In this document: one piece after another, positions 18,164 through 27,268 of the stretch
Layout: each line of letters opens with the position of its first letter
Position numbering within the stretch: the first letter of the stretch is position 1
Assembly: GCA_004296775.1 (NCBI GenBank)
Contig: RHGE01000059.1
Coordinates: 1-64,000 of the forward strand
DNA: 64,000 bases
Direction of reading: 5' to 3'
From: Marinilabiliaceae bacterium JC017
GTDB taxonomy: Bacteria > Bacteroidota > Bacteroidia > Bacteroidales > Marinilabiliaceae
The notes under the pieces: model-generated
What the model was told of the DNA's origin: nothing
Databases searched by the model: none
The model's input: the letters and a program-made list of their open reading frames with translations, nothing else
Made by a program: the position numbers and the translations under genes

Positions 18164-19210
18164 TTAATTGAATGTCCGCATTATCTCATCAGGTTTAAAC
18201 ACGCCTTTCTCAGTAATTATACCTGTAATATATTTAGCCGGAGTAATATCAAAAGCCGGATTTAAACCCTCTGATCCGGGTGATGCCATTCTTATTCTTA
18301 CCAGTTTTCCTGATATATCTTTGCCTTCGTGATATAACAGCTCTTCGTCACTGCGTTCTTCAATAATAAACTGATCGCCGGACAGACAGACCTGATCGAT
18401 GGTACTATTTGGAGCAGCTACATAAAATGGGATACCAAACTCTTTGGCCAATATGGCTTTCTCAAGGGTGCCTATTTTATTAGCAACATCGCCATTGGAT
18501 GCAATTCGATCAGCGCCGGTAATAACCATATTAATCTGCCCTTTGGACATATAAAAGGCGGCGGCATTATCCGCAATAATCTTGTGATTCACACCTGCAT
18601 GATTCAGCTCCCAGGCCGTCAATCTGGCTCCCTGTCCTCTGGGTCTGGTCTCATCGACAAAAACAAACGGATTTTTTCCACTTTCAAAAGCCTTATAGAT
18701 CGGTGATAATGCCGATCCATAGTCAACAAACGCCAACCAACCGGCATTACAATGGGTTAATATGCCACTATCCGGCAAAATTAGTTCATTCCCTATCTCC
18801 CCGATTATCCGGCCACAGGCCTCGTCCTCTTTTGCCAGATTTTGTGCCATCGTTATCGCCGCCTCAACCGAATCTTTTCCTGCTTTATATACTTTATCTA
18901 CTGCATAAAAAAGGTTGTAAGCCGTGGGGCGGGTCTTTTCGATGGTTTGTTTGGCCGTTTCAATGTATTCAAGGGGATTCTTTTTGCTGCTGGCTTCAAT
19001 AACGGCCTGAGCCATGGCAAATCCAGCAGTAACCCCAATGGCGCCGGCCCCTCTGACAACCATATCTTTAATCGCCTTTGCTGTTTCCAAATGGGATTTT
19101 AAACAAACAATTTTAAATTCAAAAGGCAACAAGGTTTGATCGATCATTTGAATCTCGTTACTCTCCGGGGTAAACCAAACCGTTTTATAATGTTTATTGA
19201 ATACTTTCAT
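18164..19210 (-). CDS. mtnA: S-methyl-5-thioribose-1-phosphate isomerase
   Basis: Methionine-salvage enzyme that isomerises the aldose S-methyl-5-thioribose 1-phosphate to the ribulose form; related to eIF2B subunits. 348 aa, full length. Visible motifs: RGAGAIGVTAG near the N-terminus, THCNAGWLA with the catalytic Cys154, ETRPRGQGARLTAWEL, and ITGADRIASNGDVANKIGT with the catalytic Asp234. ATG at 19210. Other methionine-salvage genes are not adjacent. An aldose-phosphate isomerase of different substrate range is possible for the family, but the Cys/Asp pair and length favour MtnA. Confidence 0.93.
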   Translation of the reverse strand: MKVFNKHYKTVWFTPESNEIQMIDQTLLPFEFKIVCLKSHLETAKAIKDMVVRGAGAIGVTAGFAMAQAVIEASSKKNPLEYIETAKQTIEKTRPTAYNLFYAVDKVYKAGKDSVEAAITMAQNLAKEDEACGRIIGEIGNELILPDSGILTHCNAGWLAFVDYGSALSPIYKAFESGKNPFVFVDETRPRGQGARLTAWELNHAGVNHKIIADNAAAFYMSKGQINMVITGADRIASNGDVANKIGTLEKAILAKEFGIPFYVAAPNSTIDQVCLSGDQFIIEERSDEELLYHEGKDISGKLVRIRMASPGSEGLNPAFDITPAKYITGIITEKGVFKPDEIMRTFN

Positions 19211-19479
19211 AGGTTTATTTTATTTTTCAATTGCCATATGGAACTCCCAATTATATCCAATCATTCCCTTGTGCGTAAATTGAATAACTGAATTTACATG
19301 GTCATTTCATCTATTTTGACTTATAAGGTTAATTATTAAAAAATGTGGTCCATCTTCATAAACGATAAAGCGAACAAGTAATCACAGGGATCAATCATAT
19401 TACAAATAACTGCCCTTTACTTTCCAAAGGTGATTTCGTAAATTAAAGTAAAATTACTGACCTCCCAAAATTATCAATT

Positions 19480-20472
19480 ATGAGACAATTATTTTCCTAT
19501 TCAATGTTGATTATAGCCATCGTTTTCATGAGTGGATGCAATCAAAGACCACAAGTAGGTTTTTTAATGGATAACCTAACCCTTGAACGATGGGAAAAAG
19601 ACAAAACACTTTTTGAAGAAAAAGTAAAGGATCTGGGTGGCATTGTCACTGTTCGTATTGCTGATTCCGACCCGGATAAACAACTGGAACAAGCCAGGCA
19701 ACTGATAGAAGAAGGAATTGATGTCCTGGTTGTTATTCCAGTGGATTTGGAGGCTGCCGGGCAGATTGTAAAAGAAGCTCATAGAAGTTACATTCCCGTG
19801 ATTTCCTATGACCGTCTCATCAGAAACTGCAACCTTGATTACTATGTTTCTACCGATAACATTCATATAGGGGAATTACAAGCCGATTACCTTTCAAAGG
19901 TATCTCCTAAAGGAAAATACGCCCTGGTTGGAGGCTCCACAGCTGATCACAATGCCTACCTCCTACATCTGGGGTGGATGAATGTCTTACAGCCACTTAT
20001 TGACAAAGGTGACATTGAAATCATTCTCGATCAATATACCACCTATTGGATGCCTGATGAATCCTATTCCCTTATTTCAGATTATTTAGATAAAGGAGGC
20101 GAACTAGATGCCATTATCGCCGGAAATGATGCATTGGCTTCAGGCGCAATAACTGCCTTAAGGGAAAAAAACCTGGCAGGTAAAGTACTGGTGGCAGGTC
20201 AGGATGCAGATATCGGCGCCGTTAGAAGCATTGTTGCCGGTGATCAAACCATCACTATTTATAAACCCATTGAATCCATGGCCGCTGCAGCTGCCAATGC
20301 CGCCATTAAAATTAGCAAAGGGGAAGCGCCTTCGAACATGAACCTTACGGTAAATAATGGCAAACGTCTTGTACCAGCCATATTATTGCAGGCCCAGGTG
20401 GTAAACCGCCAAAATATTCAGATGACTGTTGTATCAGAAGGATACCTGGAAGAACAGGCCATATTTGAATAA
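19480..20472 (+). CDS. Periplasmic sugar-binding lipoprotein (Peripla_BP_4)
   Basis: 330 aa. Lipoprotein signal with lipobox MSGC (Cys20). Type I periplasmic-binding fold of the ribose/xylose-binding family: two Rossmann-like lobes with landmarks LIEEGIDVLVVIPVDLEAAG, VISYDRLIRNCNLDYYVSTD and AIIAGNDALASGAI; most like xylose/ribose-type binders. No ABC permease, ATPase or sensor kinase gene is next to it, so it is an orphan that either serves a remote transporter or feeds a sensor. ATG at 19480; own terminator behind. Ligand cannot be read from sequence. Confidence 0.88.
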   Translation: MRQLFSYSMLIIAIVFMSGCNQRPQVGFLMDNLTLERWEKDKTLFEEKVKDLGGIVTVRIADSDPDKQLEQARQLIEEGIDVLVVIPVDLEAAGQIVKEAHRSYIPVISYDRLIRNCNLDYYVSTDNIHIGELQADYLSKVSPKGKYALVGGSTADHNAYLLHLGWMNVLQPLIDKGDIEIILDQYTTYWMPDESYSLISDYLDKGGELDAIIAGNDALASGAITALREKNLAGKVLVAGQDADIGAVRSIVAGDQTITIYKPIESMAAAAANAAIKISKGEAPSNMNLTVNNGKRLVPAILLQAQVVNRQNIQMTVVSEGYLEEQAIFE

Positions 20473-20592
20473 AAACCTTTATGCAATAGGCAATTGAAAA
20501 AAACAGGGATTTAAACAAGAGCATTAATTCTTAATAATCCCCAGCAGTAATCATTAATTAATTGACCGTTAATTCTTAAAAATTCCAATATG

Positions 20593-20620
20593 AGGGACTT
20601 CAGTTTGAAGTCCCTTTTTT
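20593..20620 (+). terminator. Terminator of the sugar-binding protein gene
   Basis: Perfect 10-bp stem AGGGACTTCA / TGAAGTCCCT with a 3-nt loop and a following T-run, about 120 bp after the stop. Confidence 0.85.
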
Positions 20621-20695
20621 CATGCAATTCAGGCAGAAGACGAACTTTTTAGAACGCTAATGATTCATTACTTTTGGGAAAATACATTTCACTCC

Positions 20696-23600
20696 ATGTC
20701 AAAACTAAAAATATACAGGGCCTCAGCCGGTTCTGGAAAAACATATACATTAGCAGGAGAATTTATACGGCTTCTTTTTAAAGACCCTTCCAACTATAAA
20801 TACATACTGGCGGTTACATTTACCAATAAAGCGACGGCTGAAATGAAAAACCGCATTCTGGAGAATCTTTATGCACTGACCTTCAAAAAAAACGCAGAAT
20901 TTCTTGAAGACCTAATGACCGAAAACAAGAAATCCGAGAAGGCAATAAGAAGTATGGCAGCCAAAATTCTCCATTTCATCTTAAATGATTTCTCCCATTT
21001 ATCAGTCAGTACCATTGACAGTTTTTTCCAGCGTATTATTCGTTCCTTTGCCTTTGAAGCCGGCCTGGCGGCAAATTTAAAGATTGAACTGGATAATGAT
21101 AAGATTCTTAAACAAGCATTGGATGAACTTCTTCAGGAGATTGAAGTAAAAGGCAATGAAGGTTTGAAGGAATGGCTTCTTAAACATACCATGAGTAAGA
21201 TTGAGGAAGGAAGTGATTGGAAAATATTCAATGACTTAACTCAATTAGGCCGGGAGGTTTTCAAAGAAGAGTTTCAAAGTCTGGAGCCTGAAATGCTTCT
21301 TAAGCTGAGAGATAAAACCTACATCGACCAATATCAAAAACAACTATTGGTGATTCAGAACTCCTTTGAGAAGAACATTAAGAAGCATGCCGATGATGGA
21401 TTAAAATTGATGAAAGCCCATGCGATTAGCTGGGATATTGTCAATAAAAAGAGCCGTTCGCCCCTTAAAATATTAGAAAAGCTGGCCACCTTGACCAACA
21501 TCGATGATGTGCATAAAATCCAGAATTTAACTGAATTAGTTGGCCAACCCGATCTGGTTATCCGCAAAGACAATGCCCCATCGGACAATGATAAGATCAT
21601 TCAGTGTTTTGCCGATGGTTTATCCGATTTAATAAAGCAATTGGTTGATGAATACTACACCCATAAAGAGGCTTTTTTCACCTCCAAACGCATTGGACAG
21701 AATTTATACGCGCTAGGGATATTGAGTGACGTGGCCCTGAAAATACGGAAAATAGCCAACGAACAAAGCCTTTTCCTATTGTCGGATGCCAATCAGTTAT
21801 TAAATAAAATTGTGGCAGAAAATGAGGCGCCGTTTATTTACGAAAAAACCGGTACGCGCTATAAGCATTACATGATCGATGAGTTTCAGGATACTTCCAG
21901 GCTTCAGTGGCAAAACTTCAAGCCACTCATCTTAAACAGCATTAGCGAAGACAATACCAGTTTAGTGGTGGGCGATGTGAAGCAATCCATCTACCGCTGG
22001 CGAAACTCCGACTGGAAATTACTCAGTGATCAGGTCCAAAAGGATTTTCACTTATTCGGATGTAATGAATTAACCTTGGCAACCAATTGGCGTAGTTATG
22101 AACACGTTATTCAGTTTAATAACTTCATCTTTAAAAAAGCGGCTGATTTACTTCAAACGGACTTTATTCAATCGGCATTGGATATTGATCCGCAACTGGA
22201 ACTGCCGGAAGATTTAAAAGTAAAAATAGCCAATGCCTACCATGACATAGTGCAAAAGGTATCTCCCGGCGCCAAAGATTCGGGTGGCTATATCAATATT
22301 CAATTTACCGAGGCGAAAAAAAAGGAGGAATACACCGAAAAGATGCTCCCTAAGGTAGCAGAAGCCATTGACCAGTTGATTGCCGCCGGTTATCAATACA
22401 AAGACATTTGCATCCTGGTAAGAAAAAAAGGAGAAGGCCAATTAATAACCGAAGCGTTGTTGTCGGGTGAAGCCAGTGAAACAGGAAAGAAATACCCGAT
22501 TATTTCCAACGAAGCCCTGGTACTGGGTAGTTCCCCAGCCGTTAACATGGTTGTGCACCAGTTGAAATACATTCAGATGCCTGACAACGAAATACTGCAG
22601 GCCTATATTAATCTTTACCAACATTTCTATGACTGTGAGGAAAAGGATGAACAGCAGTTTTCACCACACTGGCTGTCGGAAACAGATCAGCATAAAGAAC
22701 GCTCCAATGAACTTTTTCAGTTTCTATCGGGACTAAAAGGTCAGCCCTTCTTTGAAATGGCTGAGACCCTGGCCCGCCACCTACCAGAAGAATTAAAGAA
22801 GGAACAATCGGTTTTTATCCAAGGCTTTCTGGATGTGGTGCGGGATTACATCACCAATCAATCGGTTAACCTGAATGACTTCATCGACTGGTGGGACGAC
22901 CGGGGGTATTTAGCCGCCATCTCCATTCCTGAAGAACAAAATGCCATTAAGGTGATGACTATTCATAAGTCAAAAGGTCTGGAGTTTAAGGCTGTGCTCC
23001 TCCCCTTTTGCGACTGGGAGCTGGAAGAGAAACGGATGAAAAGCTTAATCTGGTGCACCCCGAAACAAGAGCCTTTTAATCAGCTGGACCTGGTACCGGT
23101 GAACTACAGTTCGAAACTTATCCATACACACTTTTTCCCTGAATATTTAAATGAAAAACTGCATCAATACGTCGATAACATCAACCTGTTGTATGTAGCG
23201 TTTACCCGTGCCAGAGAGAGTTTGATCACCTTCTGCAAGGCACCTGCCAAACTAGCGCTGAACACGGTGTCGGATCTGCTGTGGTTATTAATGAGCAGTT
23301 CGAAAACAGAGAGTGATCCGGATCACTGTGACTTCATTGATCTGGTAAGCGACAATTGGGATGACGAAGAAAAGAACCTGGTGATTGGCGAAATACCAAC
23401 ACAAGCAGCACGGGAAGAGACGGAACAACAACCCGATAAGGCATTCTTTAAAACCATTTCTCCCGGCTCACGCATTAAAATACATACCGAAAGCGATACC
23501 ATTCAGCTGGCAGGCGATGACCATCTGCAACATGGAAAACTGATGCACCAACTCTTTGAACGCATTCGCCATAAGCAGGATGTAGAAAAGGCCATTGACT

Positions 23601-23974
23601 TCCTGGTTCTGGCAGGAAAAATACCCATGAGCAATCGGAACGCACTCTGTACGAAGATAAAAGAGCTAATCACCCTCCCTTTCGCCAGGGAATGGTTTGA
23701 ACCAGCCACCAAGGTTGTAAATGAAGGAGATATCCTGGTTAAAACCGGATCATACCGCCCGGATCGCGTAATGTTCTTTCCCCAACAAACTGTGGTGGTA
23801 GATTATAAATTCGGAGAGGTAGAATCGGAAAAACACATAGCCCAGGTGAGACATTACCTGCACCTGCTTCGGCAAATGGGCTACAAAAAGGTAGAAGGGT
23901 ATCTGTGGTATATAAGAGAAGAAAACCACCTGGTTAAGGTAGAAATTGAGCCGGAACAAGGCCGTTTATTTTAA
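20696..23974 (+). CDS. UvrD-type helicase/nuclease, AddA/RecB-like
   Basis: Superfamily 1A DNA helicase fused to a nuclease, of the kind that resects double-strand breaks. 1092 aa from the ATG at 20696, which puts the Walker A motif ASAGSGKT at residues 9-16 as usual; an upstream ATG (20660) adds 12 residues. Motif II DEFQDTSR starts at 395, then VVGDVKQSIYRWR, and motif V/VI segments VMTIHKSKGLEF and LYVAFTRARESL. The C-terminus holds a PD-(D/E)XK nuclease: GKLMHQLFERI, Asp1023 in RPDRVMFF, and Asp1036-Tyr-Lys1038 in VVDYKFGE. In AddAB systems the partner AddB is usually adjacent; here it is not. Terminator follows. Confidence 0.9.
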   Translation: MSKLKIYRASAGSGKTYTLAGEFIRLLFKDPSNYKYILAVTFTNKATAEMKNRILENLYALTFKKNAEFLEDLMTENKKSEKAIRSMAAKILHFILNDFSHLSVSTIDSFFQRIIRSFAFEAGLAANLKIELDNDKILKQALDELLQEIEVKGNEGLKEWLLKHTMSKIEEGSDWKIFNDLTQLGREVFKEEFQSLEPEMLLKLRDKTYIDQYQKQLLVIQNSFEKNIKKHADDGLKLMKAHAISWDIVNKKSRSPLKILEKLATLTNIDDVHKIQNLTELVGQPDLVIRKDNAPSDNDKIIQCFADGLSDLIKQLVDEYYTHKEAFFTSKRIGQNLYALGILSDVALKIRKIANEQSLFLLSDANQLLNKIVAENEAPFIYEKTGTRYKHYMIDEFQDTSRLQWQNFKPLILNSISEDNTSLVVGDVKQSIYRWRNSDWKLLSDQVQKDFHLFGCNELTLATNWRSYEHVIQFNNFIFKKAADLLQTDFIQSALDIDPQLELPEDLKVKIANAYHDIVQKVSPGAKDSGGYINIQFTEAKKKEEYTEKMLPKVAEAIDQLIAAGYQYKDICILVRKKGEGQLITEALLSGEASETGKKYPIISNEALVLGSSPAVNMVVHQLKYIQMPDNEILQAYINLYQHFYDCEEKDEQQFSPHWLSETDQHKERSNELFQFLSGLKGQPFFEMAETLARHLPEELKKEQSVFIQGFLDVVRDYITNQSVNLNDFIDWWDDRGYLAAISIPEEQNAIKVMTIHKSKGLEFKAVLLPFCDWELEEKRMKSLIWCTPKQEPFNQLDLVPVNYSSKLIHTHFFPEYLNEKLHQYVDNINLLYVAFTRARESLITFCKAPAKLALNTVSDLLWLLMSSSKTESDPDHCDFIDLVSDNWDDEEKNLVIGEIPTQAAREETEQQPDKAFFKTISPGSRIKIHTESDTIQLAGDDHLQHGKLMHQLFERIRHKQDVEKAIDFLVLAGKIPMSNRNALCTKIKELITLPFAREWFEPATKVVNEGDILVKTGSYRPDRVMFFPQQTVVVDYKFGEVESEKHIAQVRHYLHLLRQMGYKKVEGYLWYIREENHLVKVEIEPEQGRLF

Positions 23975-24009
23975 TCAACAAAGTCTTTTCCGTCAACAAC
24001 ACATAAAAA

Positions 24010-24051
24010 AGAAGCTGATCTTTTCTCATAGATCAGCTTCTCTGTTTTTTT
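24010..24051 (+). terminator. Terminator of the helicase/nuclease gene
   Basis: 11-bp stem AGAAGCTGATC / GATCAGCTTCT with a 10-nt loop and a T7 run, 36 bp after the stop codon. An A-run on the left also permits minus-strand use for the lipoprotein gene ending at 24143. Confidence 0.85.
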
Positions 24052-24142
24052 ATCGTTCTACAAATAAACAAGCTGTAAATGAATCTAAAATCTAACAATC
24101 TATTGCCCGATACAGCTTATACATTAACATCGCGTAGGAGAA

Positions 24143-24475
24143 TCACATCAATTCCTCTGGTACCTGAAGACCATAGTTAATTAAGCTCTGCCCCTGATCT
24201 ATTTCTATTAATTCCCTATGAAGGAAATAGTAATACTTTTTATAGGTGCCGTCCCCATTAGATCCAAAACCATCTTCAGCATTATATCTTATGGAATAAA
24301 TAATTGTTTCGCTACTCAGGTACTCCATTTTCACCTGAAGATGCTTATTCATAAATTCTTTCTCTGACATACCTAAATAAGCCTTCTCATAGGTATTCTC
24401 ACAAGGAAATTGCAAGCTCATACAACTGCCTAATAGAATACTAATAGCAGCAACAAGCATCTTGACACTTCTCAT
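24143..24475 (-). CDS. Small putative lipoprotein, function unknown
   Basis: 110 aa. Hydrophobic N-terminus ending in LLGSC (Cys18), a good lipobox. The mature part, with LGMSEKEFMNKH, resembles small envelope lipoproteins of the SmpA/OmlA-like kind, but it is too divergent to name. Its ATG overlaps the stop of the upstream flavin-reductase gene by 4 bp (ATGA), so translation is coupled. Confidence 0.72.
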   Translation of the reverse strand: MRSVKMLVAAISILLGSCMSLQFPCENTYEKAYLGMSEKEFMNKHLQVKMEYLSSETIIYSIRYNAEDGFGSNGDGTYKKYYYFLHRELIEIDQGQSLINYGLQVPEELM

Positions 24476-25065
24476 AATGAACGCTTTTTCTTTTTCTTCT
24501 TCCTTTTTTCCACGGAATGCCCAAATTTACCAATCTTCTTTCCCAGCTCGAAGTAATGACCATGCGAATAGCAAATTGGCTTGGCTTTCTGCAAGCTGAA
24601 GGCCCCTGTTTTTTCATCGATGTATTGCTCATCGGCTTTCACATTCACCACCTCTGCAATGAACATGTCGTGTGTACCCAGCGGCTTAACTTCAACCACT
24701 TTGCATTCCACATTTATGGGTGCTTCCTCAATTATGGGAGCCGCAACAACTTTTGATTTCCCCGGTGTTAAATGCATCTCTTCAAATTTGTTGTACTGCC
24801 TTCCGGAACGCACCCCGCACCAATCGGTGGCAAAGGCCAGATCTTTCGTGGTCAGGTTAATCACAAACTCACCGGTCTCTTTAAGGATATCATAAGAATG
24901 ACGGCCCGGGCGAACAGAGATGTAACACATTGGCGGATCACTACATATGGTACCCGTCCAGGCAACGGTTATTATATTGTAGTTTTCAGGTGAATTACCC
25001 ACACTCACCATCACAACCGGTAACGGGTAAATCATATTGCCTGGTCTCCAGTCTGCTTTTGCCAT
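24472..25065 (-). CDS. Flavin reductase-like FMN-binding protein
   Basis: 197 aa from ATG 25065 (MAKADWRPGNMIYPLPVVMV...). Flavoredoxin/flavin-reductase split-barrel family: PLPVVMVSVG, IITVAWTGTICSDPPMCYISVRPGRHSYDIL and GEFVINLTT are typical FMN-binding segments. These proteins bind FMN and transfer electrons or reduce flavin with NAD(P)H; the donor is not deducible. The C-terminus ends in a poly-lysine stretch (KRKKKKKKRSL), which is unusual. A longer frame reaching 25260 lacks family similarity in its first 65 residues and is not used. It overlaps the downstream lipoprotein gene by 4 bp. Confidence 0.9.
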   Translation of the reverse strand: MAKADWRPGNMIYPLPVVMVSVGNSPENYNIITVAWTGTICSDPPMCYISVRPGRHSYDILKETGEFVINLTTKDLAFATDWCGVRSGRQYNKFEEMHLTPGKSKVVAAPIIEEAPINVECKVVEVKPLGTHDMFIAEVVNVKADEQYIDEKTGAFSLQKAKPICYSHGHYFELGKKIGKFGHSVEKRKKKKKKRSL

Positions 25066-25450
25066 CTTATCTCCTGTTTTTCTGTTTATATAAAAGGAGC
25101 CCAAAGATAACTGTTTTCGGGTGAAGGAGAAGATAAAACATCGTGGGTATTTAATGATAAACAAGGGCTCCGTTACATTTAGCATCCCCACCTGCTTCTT
25201 CCTGACAGATGAATCCTTTTTTCTCAAAAATACATGTGGCAATAATAGTAGTATATCCATCTACACACTTGCTAATTGATGTTTATTTGCTACACCGATT
25301 AACTGAATTGTATTCATCATCAAAAACTTCCACAAAGATTTTTAAGCAAACACTTCTATGTTATAACCTCTCCTTTTCTATGATTTAGAAATCTAGAAAA
25401 GAAGATTTTTATAAATTAAAGGAAATAAAAAGTCGAATTATTCGTTAAGA

Positions 25451-25473
25451 TGAGAATATTCTCAATATATTTG
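25451..25473 (+). promoter_or_regulatory. Palindromic operator next to the -7 element of the NifX-like gene
   Basis: A perfect 14-bp palindrome TGAGAATATTCTCA (25451-25464) lies directly against TATATTTG (25466-25473), a match to the Bacteroidota -7 consensus TAnnTTTG. A dimeric regulator bound here would occupy the promoter spacer. The regulator is unknown and no regulator gene is adjacent. Confidence 0.65.
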
Positions 25474-25501
25474 CACCATCATTATTTAATTGTTTTTCAT
25501 A

Positions 25502-25543
25502 AATATGCAGGCGCCCTTGCTATCATGTTGCCTGCATATTTTT
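25502..25543 (+). promoter_or_regulatory. Strong hairpin with T-run in the 5' leader of the NifX-like gene
   Basis: Perfect 11-bp stem AATATGCAGGC / GCCTGCATATT, 17-nt loop, followed by T's; 25 bp before the ATG and downstream of the -7 element. It has the form of an intrinsic terminator inside the leader, so it may attenuate the gene, or act as a stability or loop-binding element. Confidence 0.6.
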
Positions 25544-25567
25544 AAATTATAATTTAAATCATTCAAC

Positions 25568-25906
25568 ATGAAACAAATAATTGCCATTCCTTTAAACGGC
25601 ACCAATTTAGAGCCACATTTTGGACATGCCAAAACATTCATATTTTTAACTATCGAGAACGAAATGATCGCTCAAAAAGATATAAAACCTGCCCCCAAGC
25701 ATGAACCAGGTGTATTACCCAAGTGGATTGCAGAAAATGGCGCCACTGATGTTATTGTTGGAGGAATGGGACAACAAGCTGTTAACATACTAAAGAGCAA
25801 TGGCGTGAACGTACACCTTGGTGCTGCCGCCTTGCCTTATGAAGAAATTGTGAAACAATTTGTTAGCAATACATTAGAAACAAGTGAAAATTCTTGTACA
25901 CACTAA
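25568..25906 (+). CDS. NifX/NifB-family iron-molybdenum cofactor-binding-like protein
   Basis: 112 aa, a single dinitrogenase iron-molybdenum cofactor biosynthesis (NifX/NafY/VnfX-like) domain: IAIPLNGTNLEPHFGHAKTF at the start, then GATDVIVGGMGQQAVNIL and GVNVHLGA. Members bind Fe-S or Mo-containing clusters; many occur in organisms without nitrogenase and have no known role. No nif genes are present here. Preceded by a palindromic operator and a leader hairpin, so it looks tightly controlled. ATG at 25568. Own terminator behind. Confidence 0.9.
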   Translation: MKQIIAIPLNGTNLEPHFGHAKTFIFLTIENEMIAQKDIKPAPKHEPGVLPKWIAENGATDVIVGGMGQQAVNILKSNGVNVHLGAAALPYEEIVKQFVSNTLETSENSCTH

Positions 25907-25925
25907 TTTGCTTCAATCAATAATT

Positions 25926-25952
25926 AAAAAAGGGGCTGTATAGCCCCTTTTA
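25926..25952 (+). terminator. Terminator of the NifX-like gene
   Basis: Stem AAAGGGGCT-GTAT-AGCCCCTTT about 22 bp after the stop, ending in T's; near-symmetric, so it may also stop convergent transcription. Confidence 0.82.
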
Positions 25953-26024
25953 CTATAATATTACAATCCAAATGAAAGCTTGTCTGGTTATAATGCACTT
26001 CTTCAAAATGCCTTGCTGAAATAT

Positions 26025-26750
26025 TCAGTTATCCTCATTAATCAGCATGGGCACTTCCATTAACAAAATATGAGCATCAGATACCGCCCATACTATTACT
26101 TCCTCCAAATCCCACATGCCGTAACCGTCGCGACGTTCCAGTACCTGCCCGTCAATTTTCACCTGACCTTCAATCACAAAAAGATAAACTCCATGCTTAC
26201 GATCTTTTAAAGGATAGGTAATGGCTGTTTCCTGTTTCAAATGCCCTATATAGAACCAGGCTTCCTGATACAACCACATCACCTGATCGTCGCTATTTGG
26301 CGATATAATCATCTGTATCCCTTCCTCTTGAGCTATTTTACTGACTAAAATACGGTCATGACGCGGCTCTACATTCTTTTCGTTTGGGATAATCCACACT
26401 TGCAGAAATTTCACGTCACTCTCCTTGCTTCTATTATATTCACTATGGAATATGCCACTACCGGCACTCGTTACCTGTACTTCTCCTTCCCGAATCACCA
26501 ACTCATTCCCCATACTATCTTTATGTTCCAATTCTCCTTCCAGGACAATGGAAACAATTTCCATGTTATCATGCGAATGTTTTCCAAATCCCTTTCCCGG
26601 TGCCACCGTATCATCATTTAAAATCCTCAACGCTCCAAAATGAATCCGTTCCGGATTATAATAATCGGCAAAACTAAAAGAGTGATAGCTATCGAGCCAT
26701 CCATAATTGGTATGCCCCCTGGTTCCGGCTTTGTGTAGTTTGGCTTTCAT
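26025..26750 (-). CDS. Pirin family protein
   Basis: 241 aa from ATG 26750. Bicupin of the pirin/YhhW type: HKAGTRGHTNYGWLDSYHSFSFADYYNPERIHFGALRILNDD is the signature opening (quoted here in pieces: GWLDSYHSFSFADYY, FGALRILNDD), followed by the metal-binding FGKHSHDNMEIVSIVLEGELEHKDS with its His/Glu ligands. Family members bind Fe(II) or similar metals; some have quercetin dioxygenase activity and others act as redox-sensitive regulators. Role here unknown. Dispersed repeats lie directly upstream. Confidence 0.9.
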   Translation of the reverse strand: MKAKLHKAGTRGHTNYGWLDSYHSFSFADYYNPERIHFGALRILNDDTVAPGKGFGKHSHDNMEIVSIVLEGELEHKDSMGNELVIREGEVQVTSAGSGIFHSEYNRSKESDVKFLQVWIIPNEKNVEPRHDRILVSKIAQEEGIQMIISPNSDDQVMWLYQEAWFYIGHLKQETAITYPLKDRKHGVYLFVIEGQVKIDGQVLERRDGYGMWDLEEVIVWAVSDAHILLMEVPMLINEDN

Positions 26751-26759
26751 ATGATTAAT

Positions 26760-26975
26760 TTTAGACAAGAGACCAATAGATATGAGATAATAGACTATAA
26801 CCGCAAAGACGCTGAGTATTTTATTATTTAAATCGATGTCGGTGCTTCAATTTTTCAAATTCTCATCGTATCGATTTTTCACTTTTTCTATAACCGCAGA
26901 GCCGCTGAGTAGCAGAGTTATTTTTAATCATCTTCCTCTATATAAAGAACCTGCATCTGCACTTCTCCTTTTCAA
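26760..26975. repeat. Two copies of the dispersed 'accgcagagacactgag' repeat
   Basis: Copy 1 begins with GAGATAATAGACTATAACCG and runs through AAAGACGCTGAG to TTCAATTTTTCAAATTCTCA. Copy 2 begins near 26888 with CTATAACCGCAGAGCCGCTG and runs through TTTTTAATCATCTTCCTC to CTCCTTTTCAATTTTTCC. They are tandem and in the same orientation, between the pirin gene and pyrI. Confidence 0.62.
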
Positions 26976-27180
26976 TTTTTCCTATACTTTTTACCTTCCT
27001 TTATGAAACAAGCCGCCATCCCAAATGGTTTCCCGGTACATATGTCCTTTACTACTTTGCCTTGCGATACCGCACTGTTTTTAACAAAGTCAAAATATGG
27101 AGGGTATTCAATGCTTGTTGCAATCCCAAGATACAACCACCACGTATTAGGGACCAATTTCTGCCGGATAAACAGATAAA

Positions 27181-27220
27181 AAAACTCCCCCACCTTTAAA
27201 TAAAGATGAGGGAGTGTTTT
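27181..27220 (-). terminator. Terminator of pyrBI
   Basis: Imperfect stem ACTCCCCCA / TGAGGGAGT (one mismatch) with A-run/T-run flanks, about 50 bp past the pyrI stop on the minus strand. Confidence 0.75.
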
Positions 27221-27268
27221 ACATTTTATTGAGATCTCTCTCAACACCTAACATTCAAGCTCTATCTG

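Noticed and set aside
24472-25260. Long version of the flavin reductase starting at 25260
   Set aside because: The first 65 residues have no family similarity and include the probable promoter region; ATG 25065 gives the normal family start.
26972-27247. 91-codon minus-strand frame upstream of the pirin gene
   Set aside because: It crosses the pyrBI terminator and a dispersed repeat, has no similarity to a family, and no promoter or neighbour supports it.
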